Source: Streptomyces sp. NBC_01217 (lineage in GTDB: Bacteria > Actinomycetota > Actinomycetes > Streptomycetales > Streptomycetaceae). Taken from it: a DNA stretch of 64,000 bases. Where the stretch lies: positions 8,373,501 to 8,437,500 of the forward strand of contig NZ_CP108538.1 of NCBI RefSeq assembly GCF_035994185.1, read 5' to 3'. Positions 36,996-47,780 of this stretch are shown here, piece after piece. A program made the translations under genes and the position numbers. Numbering within the stretch: the first letter of the stretch is position 1; each line of letters starts with the position of its first letter. The notes beneath the pieces were generated by a model. The model was not told the DNA's origin. It saw nothing but the letters and a program-made list of their open reading frames with translations, and ran no database searches.

Positions 36996-38537
36996 ATGGC
37001 GCGACCCGTCCTGGAAATGCGCTCGATCGTCAAGACCTTCCCCGGAGTCAGGGCGCTCTCGGACGTCACCCTGGCCGTTCGCCCGGGCGAGGTCCATGCC
37101 ATCTGCGGGGAGAACGGCGCCGGCAAGTCGACCCTGATGAAGGTCCTCTCCGGCGTCCATCCGCACGGCAGTTACGAAGGGGACATCCTCTTCCACGGCG
37201 AGCCGTGCCGGTTCAAGGACATCAGGGCGAGCGAGCAGCGCGGCATCGTGATCATCCACCAGGAACTCGCCCTGGTGCCCTATCTCTCCCTCGCGGAGAA
37301 CATCTTCCTCGGCAATGAGCACGCCGTGCGCGGCGTGATCAGCTGGCGCGAGACACTGCGGCACGCCTCGCAGCTGCTGCGCCGGGTCGGCCTCGACGAG
37401 CATCCGCAGACCCGGGTCGCCGACATCGGCGTGGGCAAGCAGCAACTCGTGGAGATCGCGAAGGCGCTGTCCAAGGAGGTGAAACTGCTGATCCTCGACG
37501 AGCCGACAGCGGCTCTGAACGACGAGGACAGCGGGAAACTCCTCGATCTCATCCTGGAGTTGAAGGACCACGGCATCGCCTCGATCATCATTTCGCACAA
37601 GCTGAACGAGATCGCCCGGGTCGCCGACTCCGTGACCATCCTCCGCGACGGGCGCTCCATCGAGACCCTGGATGTGAAGGCCCCGGAGACCACCGAGGAG
37701 CGGATCATCAGCGGCATGGTCGGCCGTGACCTCGACCACCGCTTCCCCGAACGCACCCCGAACCAGCCGGATCACGGCACGGCACCGGCCCTGGAGATCC
37801 GCGGCTGGACGGTGCACCACCCGATCGACCAGCACCGCAAGGTCGTCGACGACGTCTCGCTGAATGTGCGCCGCGGCGAGATCGTGGGCATCGCCGGGCT
37901 CATGGGCGCGGGCCGCACCGAGCTCGCGATGAGCGTTTTCGGGCGCACATACGGGCGTTACGCGGGCGGCACCGTCCTCAAGGACGGCAAGGAGATCCGT
38001 ACCAGGACCGTCCCCGAAGCGGTGCGGCACGGGATCGCGTACGTCACCGAGGATCGCAAGCACTACGGGCTGAACCTCATCGACACGATCGGCCGCAACA
38101 TCTCGCTCAGCGCCCTCGGCAAAGTCGCCAGGCGCGGCATCGTCGACGAGCACGCGGAGCGGCAGGTCGCCGAGGGCTACCGCCAAAGCATGAACATCAA
38201 GGCCCCGACGGTCGCCGAGCCGGTCGGCAAGCTCTCGGGCGGCAATCAGCAGAAGGTCGTCCTCAGCAAATGGATCTTCGCGGGCCCCGACGTCCTGATC
38301 CTGGACGAGCCGACCCGCGGTATCGACGTGGGCGCCAAGTACGAGATCTACACAGTGATCGACAAGCTAGCCGCCCAGGGCAAGGCAGTCGTCTTCATCT
38401 CCTCGGAACTCCCCGAACTGCTCGGCATGTGCGACCGCATCTACACGATGTCCGCCGGCCGGCTGACCGGTGAGGTGCCGCGGGCGGAGGCCACGCAAGA
38501 AGTGCTGATGCGTCAGATGACGAAGGACAAGAGGTAG
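36996..38537 (+). CDS. mmsA: Multiple-monosaccharide ABC transporter ATP-binding protein (MmsA type)
   Basis: The 513-residue protein has two ABC domains. The first shows [16 protein letters not shown] (Walker A), [14 protein letters not shown] (signature region) and [11 protein letters not shown] (Walker B). The second has the degenerate [11 protein letters not shown]alker [10 protein letters not shown] signature and [12 protein letters not shown], the usual asymmetry in CUT2 sugar transporters. It powers monosaccharide import with MmsB. Confidence 0.92.
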   Translation: MARPVLEMRSIVKTFPGVRALSDVTLAVRPGEVHAICGENGAGKSTLMKVLSGVHPHGSYEGDILFHGEPCRFKDIRASEQRGIVIIHQELALVPYLSLAENIFLGNEHAVRGVISWRETLRHASQLLRRVGLDEHPQTRVADIGVGKQQLVEIAKALSKEVKLLILDEPTAALNDEDSGKLLDLILELKDHGIASIIISHKLNEIARVADSVTILRDGRSIETLDVKAPETTEERIISGMVGRDLDHRFPERTPNQPDHGTAPALEIRGWTVHHPIDQHRKVVDDVSLNVRRGEIVGIAGLMGAGRTELAMSVFGRTYGRYAGGTVLKDGKEIRTRTVPEAVRHGIAYVTEDRKHYGLNLIDTIGRNISLSALGKVARRGIVDEHAERQVAEGYRQSMNIKAPTVAEPVGKLSGGNQQKVVLSKWIFAGPDVLILDEPTRGIDVGAKYEIYTVIDKLAAQGKAVVFISSELPELLGMCDRIYTMSAGRLTGEVPRAEATQEVLMRQMTKDKR

Positions 38538-38541
38538 CAGG

Positions 38542-39798
38542 ATGAGTACGGATCTGACGGCCAGGACTCCGGCGGACGCCCCGCTTCCGTCCGGTGACGG
38601 CGCCGGTGACGGCAAGACCGGGGGCGGCCTGCTCGGCCTGGTCCTCAACGGCCTGCGCCGCAATATGCGGCAGTACGGCATGCTGATCGCGCTCGGGTTG
38701 ATCGTGGCCCTGTTCACCGTGTGGACGGGCGGCGACCTGCTGCTCCCGCGCAATGTGTCCAACCTGGTGCTGCAGAACAGCTACATCCTGATCCTCGCGA
38801 TCGGCATGATGCTCGTCATCATCTCGGGCCACATCGACCTGTCGGTCGGCTCGCTCACCGCCTGCGTCGGCGCGGTCGCAGCCGTGCTCATGGTGCAGCA
38901 TCATGTGTCCTGGCCGATCGCCGTCGTGCTGTGCCTGGCCCTCGGCGCGGCCGCGGGCGCGATGCAGGGCTTCTTCATCGCGTACGTCGGCATACCCTCG
39001 TTCATCGTCACGCTGGCCGGGATGCTGCTCTTCCGGGGTGTCACCGAGATCGTCCTGAAGGGGCAGACACTCGGCCCCTTCCCCAAGGGCATGCAGACCA
39101 TTGCCAACGGCTTCCTCCCGGAGGTCGGACCAGACACCAACTACCACAACCTCACGCTGCTGCTCGGCCTCGCCCTGATCGCGTTCATCGTCATCCAGGA
39201 GATGCGCGACCGTGGGCGACAGCAGGAATTCGCGCTGGATGTGCTGCCCGCGAAGATGTTCGCGCTCAAGCTGGTCGCCCTGGTCGCCGCTCTGCTGACG
39301 GCCACCTTGCTGCTCGCCAGCTACAAGGGCGCCCCCGTGGTCCTGCTGATGCTGGCCGTCCTGGTCGTCGGCTTCGGCTATGTGATGCGCAACGCGGTGA
39401 TCGGTCGCCATGTCTACGCGATCGGTGGCAATCTTCCCGCGGCCAAGCTGTCCGGCGTCAAGGACAGGAAGGTCACCTTCCTGGTCTTCCTGAACATGGG
39501 CATGATGGCCGCCCTCGCCGGGCTGGTCTTCGCGGCCCGCTTCAACGCCGCCTCCCCCAAGGCGGGCACCAACTTCGAACTCGAAGCGATCGCCGCCTCG
39601 TTCATCGGCGGTGCCTCCATGAGCGGCGGCGTCGGCACCGTCCTCGGCGCGATCATCGGCGGCCTGGTCCTCGGTGTGCTCAACAACGGCATGAACCTCG
39701 TCGGCGTCGGCACGGACTGGCAACAGGTCATCAAGGGCCTCGTCCTGCTCGCGGCGGTCGGCTTCGACGTGTGGAACAAGCGCAAGGCCGGTTCGTAG
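38542..39798 (+). CDS. mmsB: Multiple-monosaccharide ABC transporter permease (MmsB type)
   Basis: The 418-residue permease has about ten membrane helices and the CUT2 signatures LILAIGMMLVIISGHIDLSVGSL and YAIGGNLPAAKLSGVKDRKVTFLVF, with IAASFIGGASMSGGVGTV before the end. It begins 4 bp after the mmsA stop. It is the last gene of the IclR-controlled cluster, and no terminator stem is obvious. Confidence 0.92.
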   Translation: MSTDLTARTPADAPLPSGDGAGDGKTGGGLLGLVLNGLRRNMRQYGMLIALGLIVALFTVWTGGDLLLPRNVSNLVLQNSYILILAIGMMLVIISGHIDLSVGSLTACVGAVAAVLMVQHHVSWPIAVVLCLALGAAAGAMQGFFIAYVGIPSFIVTLAGMLLFRGVTEIVLKGQTLGPFPKGMQTIANGFLPEVGPDTNYHNLTLLLGLALIAFIVIQEMRDRGRQQEFALDVLPAKMFALKLVALVAALLTATLLLASYKGAPVVLLMLAVLVVGFGYVMRNAVIGRHVYAIGGNLPAAKLSGVKDRKVTFLVFLNMGMMAALAGLVFAARFNAASPKAGTNFELEAIAASFIGGASMSGGVGTVLGAIIGGLVLGVLNNGMNLVGVGTDWQQVIKGLVLLAAVGFDVWNKRKAGS

Positions 39799-40125
39799 GT
39801 CCCCCAGAAGTACCCAATACCCAACTCCCCCTACTGGAGCCGCACATGTAAACGAGCTGACGCACGGTGGCGGCGGCCGCGGCGGCACTCTCCGCGACCA
39901 CGCTCGGCACGTTCACCACCGCACACCGGAACCTGGCGGGCGAGAGCGGCGGCTCGACATCCGGCGCGCCGTCGCTGTGGAGGGACGGATGCAGGTCGTG
40001 AGTGGAATACCTCCGACCTGCTGACCTTCCGCAGGAACGGGATACGGCGAGGTGGCAGCGGCAACTCCTGTGAGGGATAATCGCCGGCCCCGGATGGCTG
40101 GACCAGCAGGAGCTCGTGACCTGCT
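39799..40125. other. Non-coding gap with a decayed secreted-protein start
   Basis: About 330 bases between convergent genes. A frame from about 39868 reads VAAAAAALSATTLGTFTTAH, a typical Streptomyces signal peptide, and then LAGESGGSTSGAPSLWRDGC before a stop at 40001. An ATG at 39846 is directly followed by TAA. The most likely reading is a destroyed gene for an exported enzyme. No other gene is seen. Confidence 0.35.
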
Positions 40126-40665
40126 TCACTCTCCGAGTGCGAACGACGCCCTCTCTTGCCACTTCACGCCGTCGTGCACCATCAGTTCAACCGACGCGAT
40201 GTGAGACGTGAACGGGAGCCTGTCGGCGAGGTCGGCCTCGATCTCCTCCAGGACGGCGTCTTCCTGACTTTGAGCGATGGTCAGGTGCGGCACGATCTCG
40301 GCAAACCGGCCGCCATACGGCGGAGCCTCAGGCCAACGATCAGCGATCGCCTCCGTGAGTTGCCGCAACCGCGTGTCCGGCTCGGGGGCGAGATACAGCA
40401 CTTCCGGGAGCCGTCCACACTTCTCGAACCGCAGGTCAAAGGCCTGGTGGCCGCCCAGCACGTCCGCGAGAGCGGAGTGGACGAGCGCATCTGTTCGGCT
40501 CTCATCGAGGAACGGGAAAAGCACGGTGACGTGGGCTGGAACCCCGGCCCGGGCTGAGGGGTCGAGCCGTTCGCGCCACCCGCGGACGGACGGCTCCGCC
40601 TCCGGGATCCGGACGATGAGCGCCGTCTGGCCCGCCTGAAACGCACTGGTGCTGTCATCTGCCAT
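40126..40665 (-). CDS. 2'-5' RNA ligase / cyclic phosphodiesterase-like (2H phosphoesterase) protein
   Basis: The product from ATG 40665 is 179 residues with two H-x-T/S motifs typical of the 2H superfamily: HVTVLF near residue 46 and HLTIAQ near residue 125. The enzymes act on 2',3'-cyclic phosphates or 2'-5' linkages in RNA. The start is uncertain because no clean ribosome site is seen; GTG codons upstream are alternatives. It stands alone between the sugar cluster and the XdhC gene. Confidence 0.8.
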   Translation of the reverse strand: MADDSTSAFQAGQTALIVRIPEAEPSVRGWRERLDPSARAGVPAHVTVLFPFLDESRTDALVHSALADVLGGHQAFDLRFEKCGRLPEVLYLAPEPDTRLRQLTEAIADRWPEAPPYGGRFAEIVPHLTIAQSQEDAVLEEIEADLADRLPFTSHIASVELMVHDGVKWQERASFALGE

Positions 40666-40971
40666 GACACCGCATGGTGTCACCTGTGCCGCAGACAGCA
40701 CGGCTCCTTTTCCGCCGAACGATCACGACCGATCTCCGAACGCTGGGCATCAGCATCACATCCGCCCTGCAGCGGACCCGTTGGGCCGCCCGCGACTGGA
40801 ACGCCTACTTGGGCTCGCGGTCCACGTAGACAGCCGGCACCAGTCTCCTTGAACAAGCTCGCCCAGGAAGGCAGAAGTGCCTCAACGCATTCCGGCGCCA
40901 TGGCGACTGACGACAACGCGGCGAGGCGCGGTGCCGGGGCACGCGGGCCCGGCAAGATCCAAACGAAAGGC

Positions 40972-41955
40972 CTAGGTGTGCGCTGCGACCGTCGCGGACC
41001 GGATGGGCAGATCGCCGTCGCGCAGGCGGCGCCCGCCGCGGCCGTTGTCCACCGCGACGATCTCGGCGAGGATCGACAGGGCGCTCCCGGCGAGCGACGC
41101 TCCGCCGGGATCGAGGCCCGCCGGGCCGGTCAGCCGGTCCAGTCCGGGCGCGTCGGCCAAGCGCCGCAGACGTTGCGCGTGGGTGGCCCTGCTGCCGAGC
41201 GCGGCGACGTACCCGGTGGGGCCTGCCAGAGCGGCGCGAAGAGCGCGGTCGTCGATGCGCGGGTCATGGCTGAGTGTGACGACCGCGTCGCGTATGCCGA
41301 GCGGATGCCGGGCGATCCACTCGTCGGGCCAGGCACGGACGACGTCGGCGGTGCCGGTGAAGGCCCCGGAGGCGACATGCCCGGGCCGGGGGTCGAGGAC
41401 GACGACCTTGCGGTGCAAGGTCCCGGCCAGGGTGGCCAGGACTGCGGCGAGATCTGTCGCGCCGACCAGCAGCAGCCGCGGCCGAGCCGTCAGTTCCTCG
41501 GTGAACGCGGGGCCCATGTCGGGCAGTTGGTCGGCCGTGGCTGCCGTCGACCAGCGGTGGGGTGGCCTCAGTCCGACCCGCACGGTGAGCGGACGGTCTT
41601 CGGCCAGGGCCGTGGTGATGGCGGTGTGCACCGGCTCGGGCGGCGCGGGCGTGATGAGGACGCGCAGCTCGCCGGCGCAGAGGGGAGTGTCCTCCCAGGG
41701 CAGGAGCTCGTCCCCGGGCGATACCGCGGTCACATGCGGCGCGGCCCCTGCGAGCACGGCGCGGGCCGTGTCCAGGACGATGCCCTCGACGCAGCCGCCC
41801 GACAGTGAGCCGCGCCACGTACCGTCCTCGGCGGCGGCCATGGTGGCGCCGAGCGGCCGTGATCCCGGGCCGTCGCGGCCCACCAGCCGGGCCAGCACGA
41901 CGGGTCGGCCCGCCCGACGGTGGTCGTCGACGAAGGGCCATACCTCGCGTAGCAC
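40972..41955 (-). CDS. XdhC/CoxI-family molybdenum cofactor insertion protein
   Basis: The 327-residue protein has RPVVLARLVGRDGPGSRPLGATMA and SLSGGCVEGIVLDTAR in the N-terminal half, and LLLVGATDLAAVLATL, TLSHDPRIDDRALRAAL, YVAALGSRATHAQRL in the C-terminal Rossmann half. GTG 41955 is chosen for its AGGAGG ribosome site 5 bases upstream. It is downstream of a broken molybdenum hydroxylase locus on the same strand and would have matured that enzyme. Confidence 0.87.
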   Translation of the reverse strand: MLREVWPFVDDHRRAGRPVVLARLVGRDGPGSRPLGATMAAAEDGTWRGSLSGGCVEGIVLDTARAVLAGAAPHVTAVSPGDELLPWEDTPLCAGELRVLITPAPPEPVHTAITTALAEDRPLTVRVGLRPPHRWSTAATADQLPDMGPAFTEELTARPRLLLVGATDLAAVLATLAGTLHRKVVVLDPRPGHVASGAFTGTADVVRAWPDEWIARHPLGIRDAVVTLSHDPRIDDRALRAALAGPTGYVAALGSRATHAQRLRRLADAPGLDRLTGPAGLDPGGASLAGSALSILAEIVAVDNGRGGRRLRDGDLPIRSATVAAHT

Positions 41956-42026
41956 GCGTTCCTCCTGTTCAGACCCCGTGCCGGGGCGGTGACGGCAGCG
42001 GTCCGGGAGCCCGTTCTTGCGGATGC

Positions 42027-44170
42027 TCACCGCAGAGGCGGTTCCTCAAGCACTCGGTCCGGACGGATGGGCAGGGTTCGGTGGCGGCGGCCGGTGGCGT
42101 GCCAGACGGCGTTCGCGATCGCGGCGGCGGTGCCGACGGTGCCGATTTCGCCGACACCCTTGATGCCGGAGGGGTCGCCCGGTTCGTAGTCGGGTACGAA
42201 GTCGGCTTCGATGTCGGGGATGTCGGCGTGTGCGGCGATGTGGTAGCTGGCGAAGTCCCCGTTGACGTGGCGGCCGGTGGCCGGATCCCGGATGCCTTCT
42301 TCGTGCAGGGCCATCGACAACCCCATGATCATGCCCCCGACGAGCTGACTGCGTGCGAGCGGCGGGTTGATCACGCGGCCCACGGCGAACGTGCCCAACA
42401 GCCGCCGCACACGCAACTCGCCGGTCGCCGGATCGACGGCAGCTTCGCAGAACACGGCACTGTAGGAATGCCGTTCCATGGCGGGCAGCGCACCGAGCGA
42501 CTCGGTGGTGTCGAACGAGACGGTCAGCGGCAGCGTGGCGCCTGCCAGCTGGGGGCGCAGCTTTGCCGCGGCTCCGGTGATCGCCCAGGACCAGGACGTC
42601 GTGCCCCGGGATCCGCCGGCACTCCACGCGGGACCGAGGTCGCTGTCCGCGATCAGCAGCCGTATCCGTTCGGGATCCACCCGCAGCGCCTCGGCCGCCA
42701 CCACGGTCAACGCGGTGCGTGCGCCCGTGCCGATGTCGCTGGCGCCGATGGCCACGGTGAAGTCCCCGTCCGCCTCGGCGGTGATCGCCGCAGTCGAGGG
42801 CAGTGCCCCCGCGGAAAATGACGTAGCCGCCATCCCGGTTCCGACGAGCAGGTGTCCGTCGCTGCGCGTCCGCGGCCGGCAGTCGCGTGTGGCCCAGCCG
42901 AACCGGCGAGCACCCTCTCTCAGGCAGGTGACGAGGTTACGGCGGCTGAACGGCAGGCCGGACACGGGGCCGACGCGGGGCTCGTTGCGCAGCCGAAGCT
43001 CAAGGGGGTCCATGCGCAATCGCTCCGCCACCTCGTCCATGGCGGATTCGAGCGCGAACGAGCCGGGTGTCGCGCCGGGCCCGCGCACCGAGTACGGCGG
43101 CAGGATGTCGACGGGGACTGCGGTGCGCCGGGTGCGGATCGCCCGTGCCGCATAGAGCGTGTTGGAGAGCTCGGTGCAGTTCTTGAGGTAATCCGCGAGA
43201 TTTGAGACTTCGAAGGCCGCTGTGTGATCGATGGCGCGCAGCCGGCCGTGGGCATCGGCCCCGATCCGCACGCGCTGGTCGGTCGCCGGCCGCATCGAGA
43301 CCGTCTGAAACATCTGACTCCGGGTCAGGGTGACGCGCACGGCGCGGTTGAACATCGTCGCGGCCATCACCGCCAGGACCAGTTGAGGGCCGCAGCCCCC
43401 CGATTTGGACCCGAAGCCGCCACCGACGTGCGGAGACCGGACGCGCACCTGCTTCGGGTCGAGGCGGAACAGCGTGGCCACCGTCATGGCGACCAGGAAG
43501 GGCCCCTGGTTGGAGTCGACGACCTGCAGGCGCTCGCCTTCCCACCAGACGGTCGCGGAGTGCGGCTCCATGGCGGCGCCGTGCGCCTCGGGGGTGACGT
43601 AGCGCTCGTCGACGACCACCGTACTCGCGGCCATCTCCATCTCCACGTCACCGACGGTGGCGTCCTCGCCGAAGAACGCCGTCGCCGGCCGGGCGGCCGG
43701 GTGATCGAGTGAGAAGTCGACGTCGTGCGGTTCCTCTTCATATGTCACCCGCAGTGCCATGGCCGCCGACCGGGCCTGCTCCGCCGTCTGCGCCACCACC
43801 AGCGCAATCGGCCGGCCGGAGTGAACGATCCTGCATCCAGGTTGAGCCGGGGTGCGTTGTTGTGGTCGAGCACGCCCAGCACGCCCGGCATGGCAAGCGC
43901 GGCGGAGGTGTTGATGTCGCGGATACGTCCGCGGGTCACCGTGGAGGTGACGACCCAGCCGTGCGCCGGCTCGCTCATCGGCTCGTCTGCGGCGGAGCGC
44001 ACCGCGCCGGTGACCTTGGCCGTACCCTCCACCCGGGGCCGTGCCATGCCGATGGCTCCCAGCGGCGGTTCACTCATGCGGGCCGACCGCGCGGACGTCC
44101 CGGCGGTGTTCGGCCGGGGGGCCTGGTGTCCGGCTGGTGCCGGGGACGGACTGGTCGAGGAGGCGGCCAT
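42027..44170 (-). pseudogene. Molybdenum hydroxylase large subunit, frameshifted
   Basis: From ATG 44170 the frame encodes an Ala/Pro-rich lead and then GMARPRVEGTAKVTGAVRSAADEP and VLGVLDHNNAPRLNLDAG, the N-terminal Mo-subunit domain. It goes out of frame near 43830, where the partner frame reads IVHSGRPIALVVAQTAEQA. That frame then runs to 42027 with PHVGGGFGSKSGGCGPQLV, GVGEIGTVGTAAAIANAV and the rest of the subunit complete. A small deletion at the break is likely because the expected 15 or so residues between these blocks are missing. The gene order matches paoC-like loci. Confidence 0.85.
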
Positions 44171-44208
44171 GGGTTGATCTCCTTCAGGGGCGTGACGGGA
44201 ACGATTCG

Positions 44209-44465
44209 TCACTCGGCCGGGCGGGCGAGCTCGGTCAGGACGGCCACGATGAGGTTGCGGGCCAGCGTCACCTTGTAGGCGTTGTCGCGCAGCGGCCGCG
44301 CGGCGGACAGCTCCGCATCGGCGGCGACACCGAAGCGGTCGGCTGTGGCGGGGGCGCCCCGCAGGGCGGACTCGGCCGCGTGCGCGCGCAACGGCCGTGA
44401 GGCGAGCCCGCCGAGCGCGATGCGGGCACCTTGCACGACACCCTCGTCGACATCAGCATCGCCAC
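44209..44465 (-). pseudogene. Truncated FAD subunit of molybdenum hydroxylase (C-terminal fragment)
   Basis: The fragment begins in the middle of the family C-terminal domain (VVQGARIALGGLASRPLRAHAAE) and closes with AYKVTLARNLIVAVLTELARPAE, like the end of the intact FAD subunit at 14744-15739. Everything upstream, and the whole 2Fe-2S subunit, is missing and replaced by transposon sequence from about 44465 on. Confidence 0.75.
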
Positions 44466-44792
44466 GCCTACGCCGCAGGCATTCACCGTGGCCTCTCCAC
44501 CGGACCGCTCCAACCGGCTTCGGAGTTGACCGACCCGCCGAAGCAGAACAGCCACGCACTGCACACAGGCCCATATCCGTCAGATTTGAGCCCGCACTGA
44601 ACTTACGGGGCGTCAGACAGCGGTTCCTCATGTACGCCTTCCCATCACTGCTTGCCGGACCCGGGCCCGTCTGACAGTTCCAACCCGTCCCGTACGTTGT
44701 CGGAGGCTGCTCCCGCCCTCCCCGGCGTCCCCCGGCTCGGACTGCCTCCCAGCTTCACTGGCCAACTGCGACTGACCAGCGGCGAGGTCCTT
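44466..44792. other. Non-coding remnant beside the truncated operon
   Basis: About 330 bases of junction sequence between the FAD fragment and an IS110-type remnant. I see no convincing gene or repeat. Confidence 0.3.
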
Positions 44793-45050
44793 TCACCCCC
44801 GCTCGACTCCAAGCGCCTCGTGGCGCACGAAGGGCTTCCAGTAGTCCGAGGTCGCCTCGATCACCACCAGGGTCACCCCGGCGGCGAGCAGGTGATCGCG
44901 CAGGGCCAGCACCGCATTCGTCGTCGATCCCCACGTGGTCGTCTCCGTCGTGAACACCCCCCGCCGCTTGGCACTCGGGGTGCGGACGCATGCCTTGGCG
45001 TCCTTCTTGCTGATGTCCACACCGGCGCAGCGTTCGTGCAGCACATCCAT
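44793..45050 (-). mobile_element. IS110-family transposase, N-terminal fragment
   Basis: The fragment MDVLHERCAGVDISKKDAKAC and VTLVVIEATSDYWKPF is the DEDD domain start of IS110-family transposases (the first two acidic residues are in GVDISK and IEATSDYW). It then breaks into unrelated sequence (VRHEALGVERG). No C-terminal Ser domain follows. Confidence 0.8.
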
Positions 45051-45407
45051 CTCCCGGTCCCTCCCTCAACGCCCAGCGGTACGCCGTTCCGGGAGAACCA
45101 AGGGTGAATCAGGAATTCTGACGCACGTGCTCACAGCAACACTCCACGGTTCCCGTGGACGGCCCTCGGCACCACGCTGACCTGCGAGCTCACCAGCATC
45201 ACAGAGCAATCGGTTTCGGCCGGAACGAACCCCACCAGCGTCCTGAAACGACATCAACCCCCGTCAGGGCAGACAGAAGCATCCCCAGCGCGCGCGACAG
45301 GATTTACCACGCCCCCGGCGCACACCCAAGGTGCGCTGAACCGCTGACCTGCAATGATGGGACTTGCTGAGGGTCCTGTTGGTTGCGAGGAAAGAAGCAC
45401 TTCCCAG
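45051..45407. other. Non-coding gap between IS remnants
   Basis: Around 360 bases separate the IS110 fragment and the IS1380-type element. I see no gene. The right part (from about 45340) is probably the left end of the IS1380-type element, but I could not match its inverted repeat to the right side. Confidence 0.3.
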
Positions 45408-46774
45408 GTGAAGAAGCGTATCGGGTCCTACCCCCGCGTCCGTGTCGGTCGTGGGGTGGTCTCGCAGGCCGGGGCCGTGTTGCTGGTCGAGACGGCCCGG
45501 AAGACAGGTCTCGATCGGGCGATATCGCAGGCGCTGGTGCCGTGGCGGAAGGCCCGTGCCGTGCACGATCCGGGCAAGATCCTGCTCGACGTCGCGCTCG
45601 CGGTCGCGCTGGGCGGGGACTGCCTCGGCCGATGTCGGAATGCTGAGGGCCGAGCCCGCGGTGTTCGGCCCGGTGGCCTCCGACCCGACCGTGTCCCGGC
45701 TGATCGACACACTCGCCGCGGGCGGCAAACGCGCTGGCCGCGATCCGTACAGCCCGCGCGGCCGTGCGGGAACACGTCTGGCAGGTGGCCGGCCCCGCGG
45801 CACCGAACGCCGAAGCCCAGATAACCGTGGACCTGGAGGGCGTGCTCGTCATCGCGCACTCCGACAAGCAGGACGCGACGCCGACCTGGAAGAAGACCTA
45901 TGGGCACCACCCGCTGATGGGCTTCGTCGGCCACGGACACGGTGGCTCCGGCGAGCCGCTCGCCGGGCTGCTGCGACCGGGAAACGCGGGCAGCAACACC
46001 GCCGCCGACCACATCACCGCTGCCCAACTGGCCCTGGCCCAACTACCGAAACGATTCCGGCGCGGAAGACAGACTCTGATCCGCACCGACTCCGGGGGCG
46101 GCACCCACGTATTTGTGGCCTGGCTCGCCCAGCGCGGACGGTGGCTGTCGTACTCGGTCGGCATGACCATCACCGACTCCATCCACCACGCGGTACTGCA
46201 GGTACCGCCCACCGCGTGGACCCCGGCCATAGAACCGGGCGGCGAGATCCGCGACGGCGCCTGGGTCGCCGAACTCGCCGGCGACTGCCTCAAGGGCTGG
46301 CCGACAGGGATGCGACTGATCGTCCGCACGGAACGACCGCACCCCGGCGCCCAATTGCGGATCACCGATGCCGGCGGGATGCGGCTCACCTGCTTTGCCA
46401 CCAACACCGCCGGCGCCCCGATCGCCGCACTGGAGCTGCGGCACCGCCAGCGGGCACGGGCCGAGGACCGCATTCGTGCCGCACGGGTCACCGGCCTGCG
46501 CAACCTTCCCCACCACGACGCCGCACAGAACCAGATCTGGCTGGAGATCGTCCAGATCGCCCTCGACCTGCCCGCCTGGATGCCGATGCTCGCCCTCACC
46601 GGCGACGTCCGTCGGTGGGAACCGCGGCGCCTGCGGCTCCGGCTGTTCTCCACCGCCGCCCAGCTCGTAACCACCGGGCGGCGCCGCGTCCTCCGCCTCG
46701 CGGCCCATTGGCCCTGGACCGACGTGATCACTCAAGCCCTGCAACAGCTCGCAGCCCTGCCGAACCCAGGCTGA
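45408..46774 (+). mobile_element. IS1380-family transposase with two frameshifts
   Basis: From GTG 45408 (VKKRIGSYPRVRVGRGVVSQAG) the IS1380 DDE transposase is readable through to 46774, but in three frames. The first shift, one extra G near 45627 (GDCLG then ADVGMLRAEP), and the second near 45735 (AAGGKR then ALAAIRTARAAVREHVWQVAG), together add up to a broken gene. Blocks of the core are intact: ITVDLEGVLVIAHSDKQ, DATPTWKKTYGHHPL, LIRTDSGGGTHVF. It needs both shifts corrected to act. Confidence 0.85.
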
Positions 46775-46960
46775 CCAGCAACTTCCCGTCCCTACCAGCA
46801 GCACCACCCACCGGAGCCGTGGAACCCGGCGCCCACCCGACGCGACAGACGGGCCACCAGCCTGCCCACCTGCAGGAATCTCGGCCCCCGAACGAGCCAA
46901 AAGGGCCCGTCAGCAAGCTGACTGACCCTCACGCAAGACCGCGGTCAGGGGGATCGTGTC

Positions 46961-47407
46961 GGGCCTTCGCCGGTCGACCGAGCCCGCCCCGGCTCCAAGC
47001 ACCACCTGATCGTCGACCGCCTCGGAACCCCGCTGGCCGTGTCCGTGACCGGCGGGAACCGGCATGACGTCACGCAACTGATCCCGCTTCTGGACGCAAT
47101 CCCCCGCATACGGGGAGTGCGGGGACGTCCGCGCAGCAAGCCCAAGCGCCTGTTCGCCGACCGCGGCTACGACAAGTACCACCGACTGCTGTGGCAGCGC
47201 GGCATCAAGCCCCTCATCGCCCGACGCGGCGTCGCCCACGGCTCCGGCCTCGGCAAGTCCCGCTGGGTCGTCGAGCGCACCTTCGCCTGGCTCCACCAGT
47301 TCAAACGACTCCGCATCCGCTATGAACGCCGCGTGGACCTCCACCAAAGTCTCCTGGAACTCGCCTGCAGCATCATCTGCCTCCGACGACTCCGCACATC
47401 ATTCTGA
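46961..47407 (+). mobile_element. IS5-family transposase, C-terminal fragment
   Basis: The frame reads GPSPVDRARPGSKHHLIVDR, then PLAVSVTGGNRHDVTQLIPL, RLFADRGYDKYHR, and SRWVVERTFAWLHQFKRLRIRYERR, the second half of an IS5-family (IS427 group) DDE transposase ending in TSF. The N-terminal third is gone. It abuts the IS1380 tail at about 46920-46960, where a short inverted repeat (ctgacc and ggtcag) is visible. Confidence 0.85.
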
Positions 47408-47780
47408 AACGATCAATAAAGGCATGGTCCAACTAGAATTGCGTGCGCACGCAAGTCGAACTATACTTGAAGTGGGTGCGCGTGAATGTCAAAGCAATTC
47501 AATGTCCTGGCGTGCCCACCAGACGGCCGTATTCCGCGCTGTCCGACCCCGCATGTTGCCCGGCTGGACCGGCATCGAGCGGCAGGGACGCTCACGCGAC
47601 ACCCCCACAAAATTCAACAACGTTGTGCGTGAAATGGCCCTTTACTGGAACGGTATCCGTCGAATTCCGAACCCTTCGGCCAAAATAATTTGAATACAAA
47701 TAAACGCTGGCTTCATTTCGCGAGGAACAGCCCGTAAATGCTGCGTACCCATTCTTCTTACCCCTGCAGGAGAGACTTAG
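47408..47780. other. Lower-GC intergenic region upstream of the regulator
   Basis: About 370 bases, clearly less GC-rich than flanks. It contains aaattcaacaac and aaaataatttgaatacaaataaa. A short frame from ATG 47485 (48 codons) has no ribosome site and is not supported. Likely the native upstream region of the regulator, cut on the left by the IS5 remnant. Confidence 0.4.

Noticed and set aside
40702..40971. Possible tRNA or small RNA in the gap before the XdhC gene
   Set aside because: No cloverleaf, T-loop consensus or stem array could be found on either strand.
44466..44792. Possible small gene between FAD fragment and IS110 fragment
   Set aside because: All frames are short, Ser/Pro-rich and lack ribosome sites; likely junction DNA.
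47485..47631. 48-codon frame upstream of the TrmB/LuxR regulator as a possible precursor peptide
   Set aside because: No ribosome site and no leader/core pattern; codon use is not convincing.
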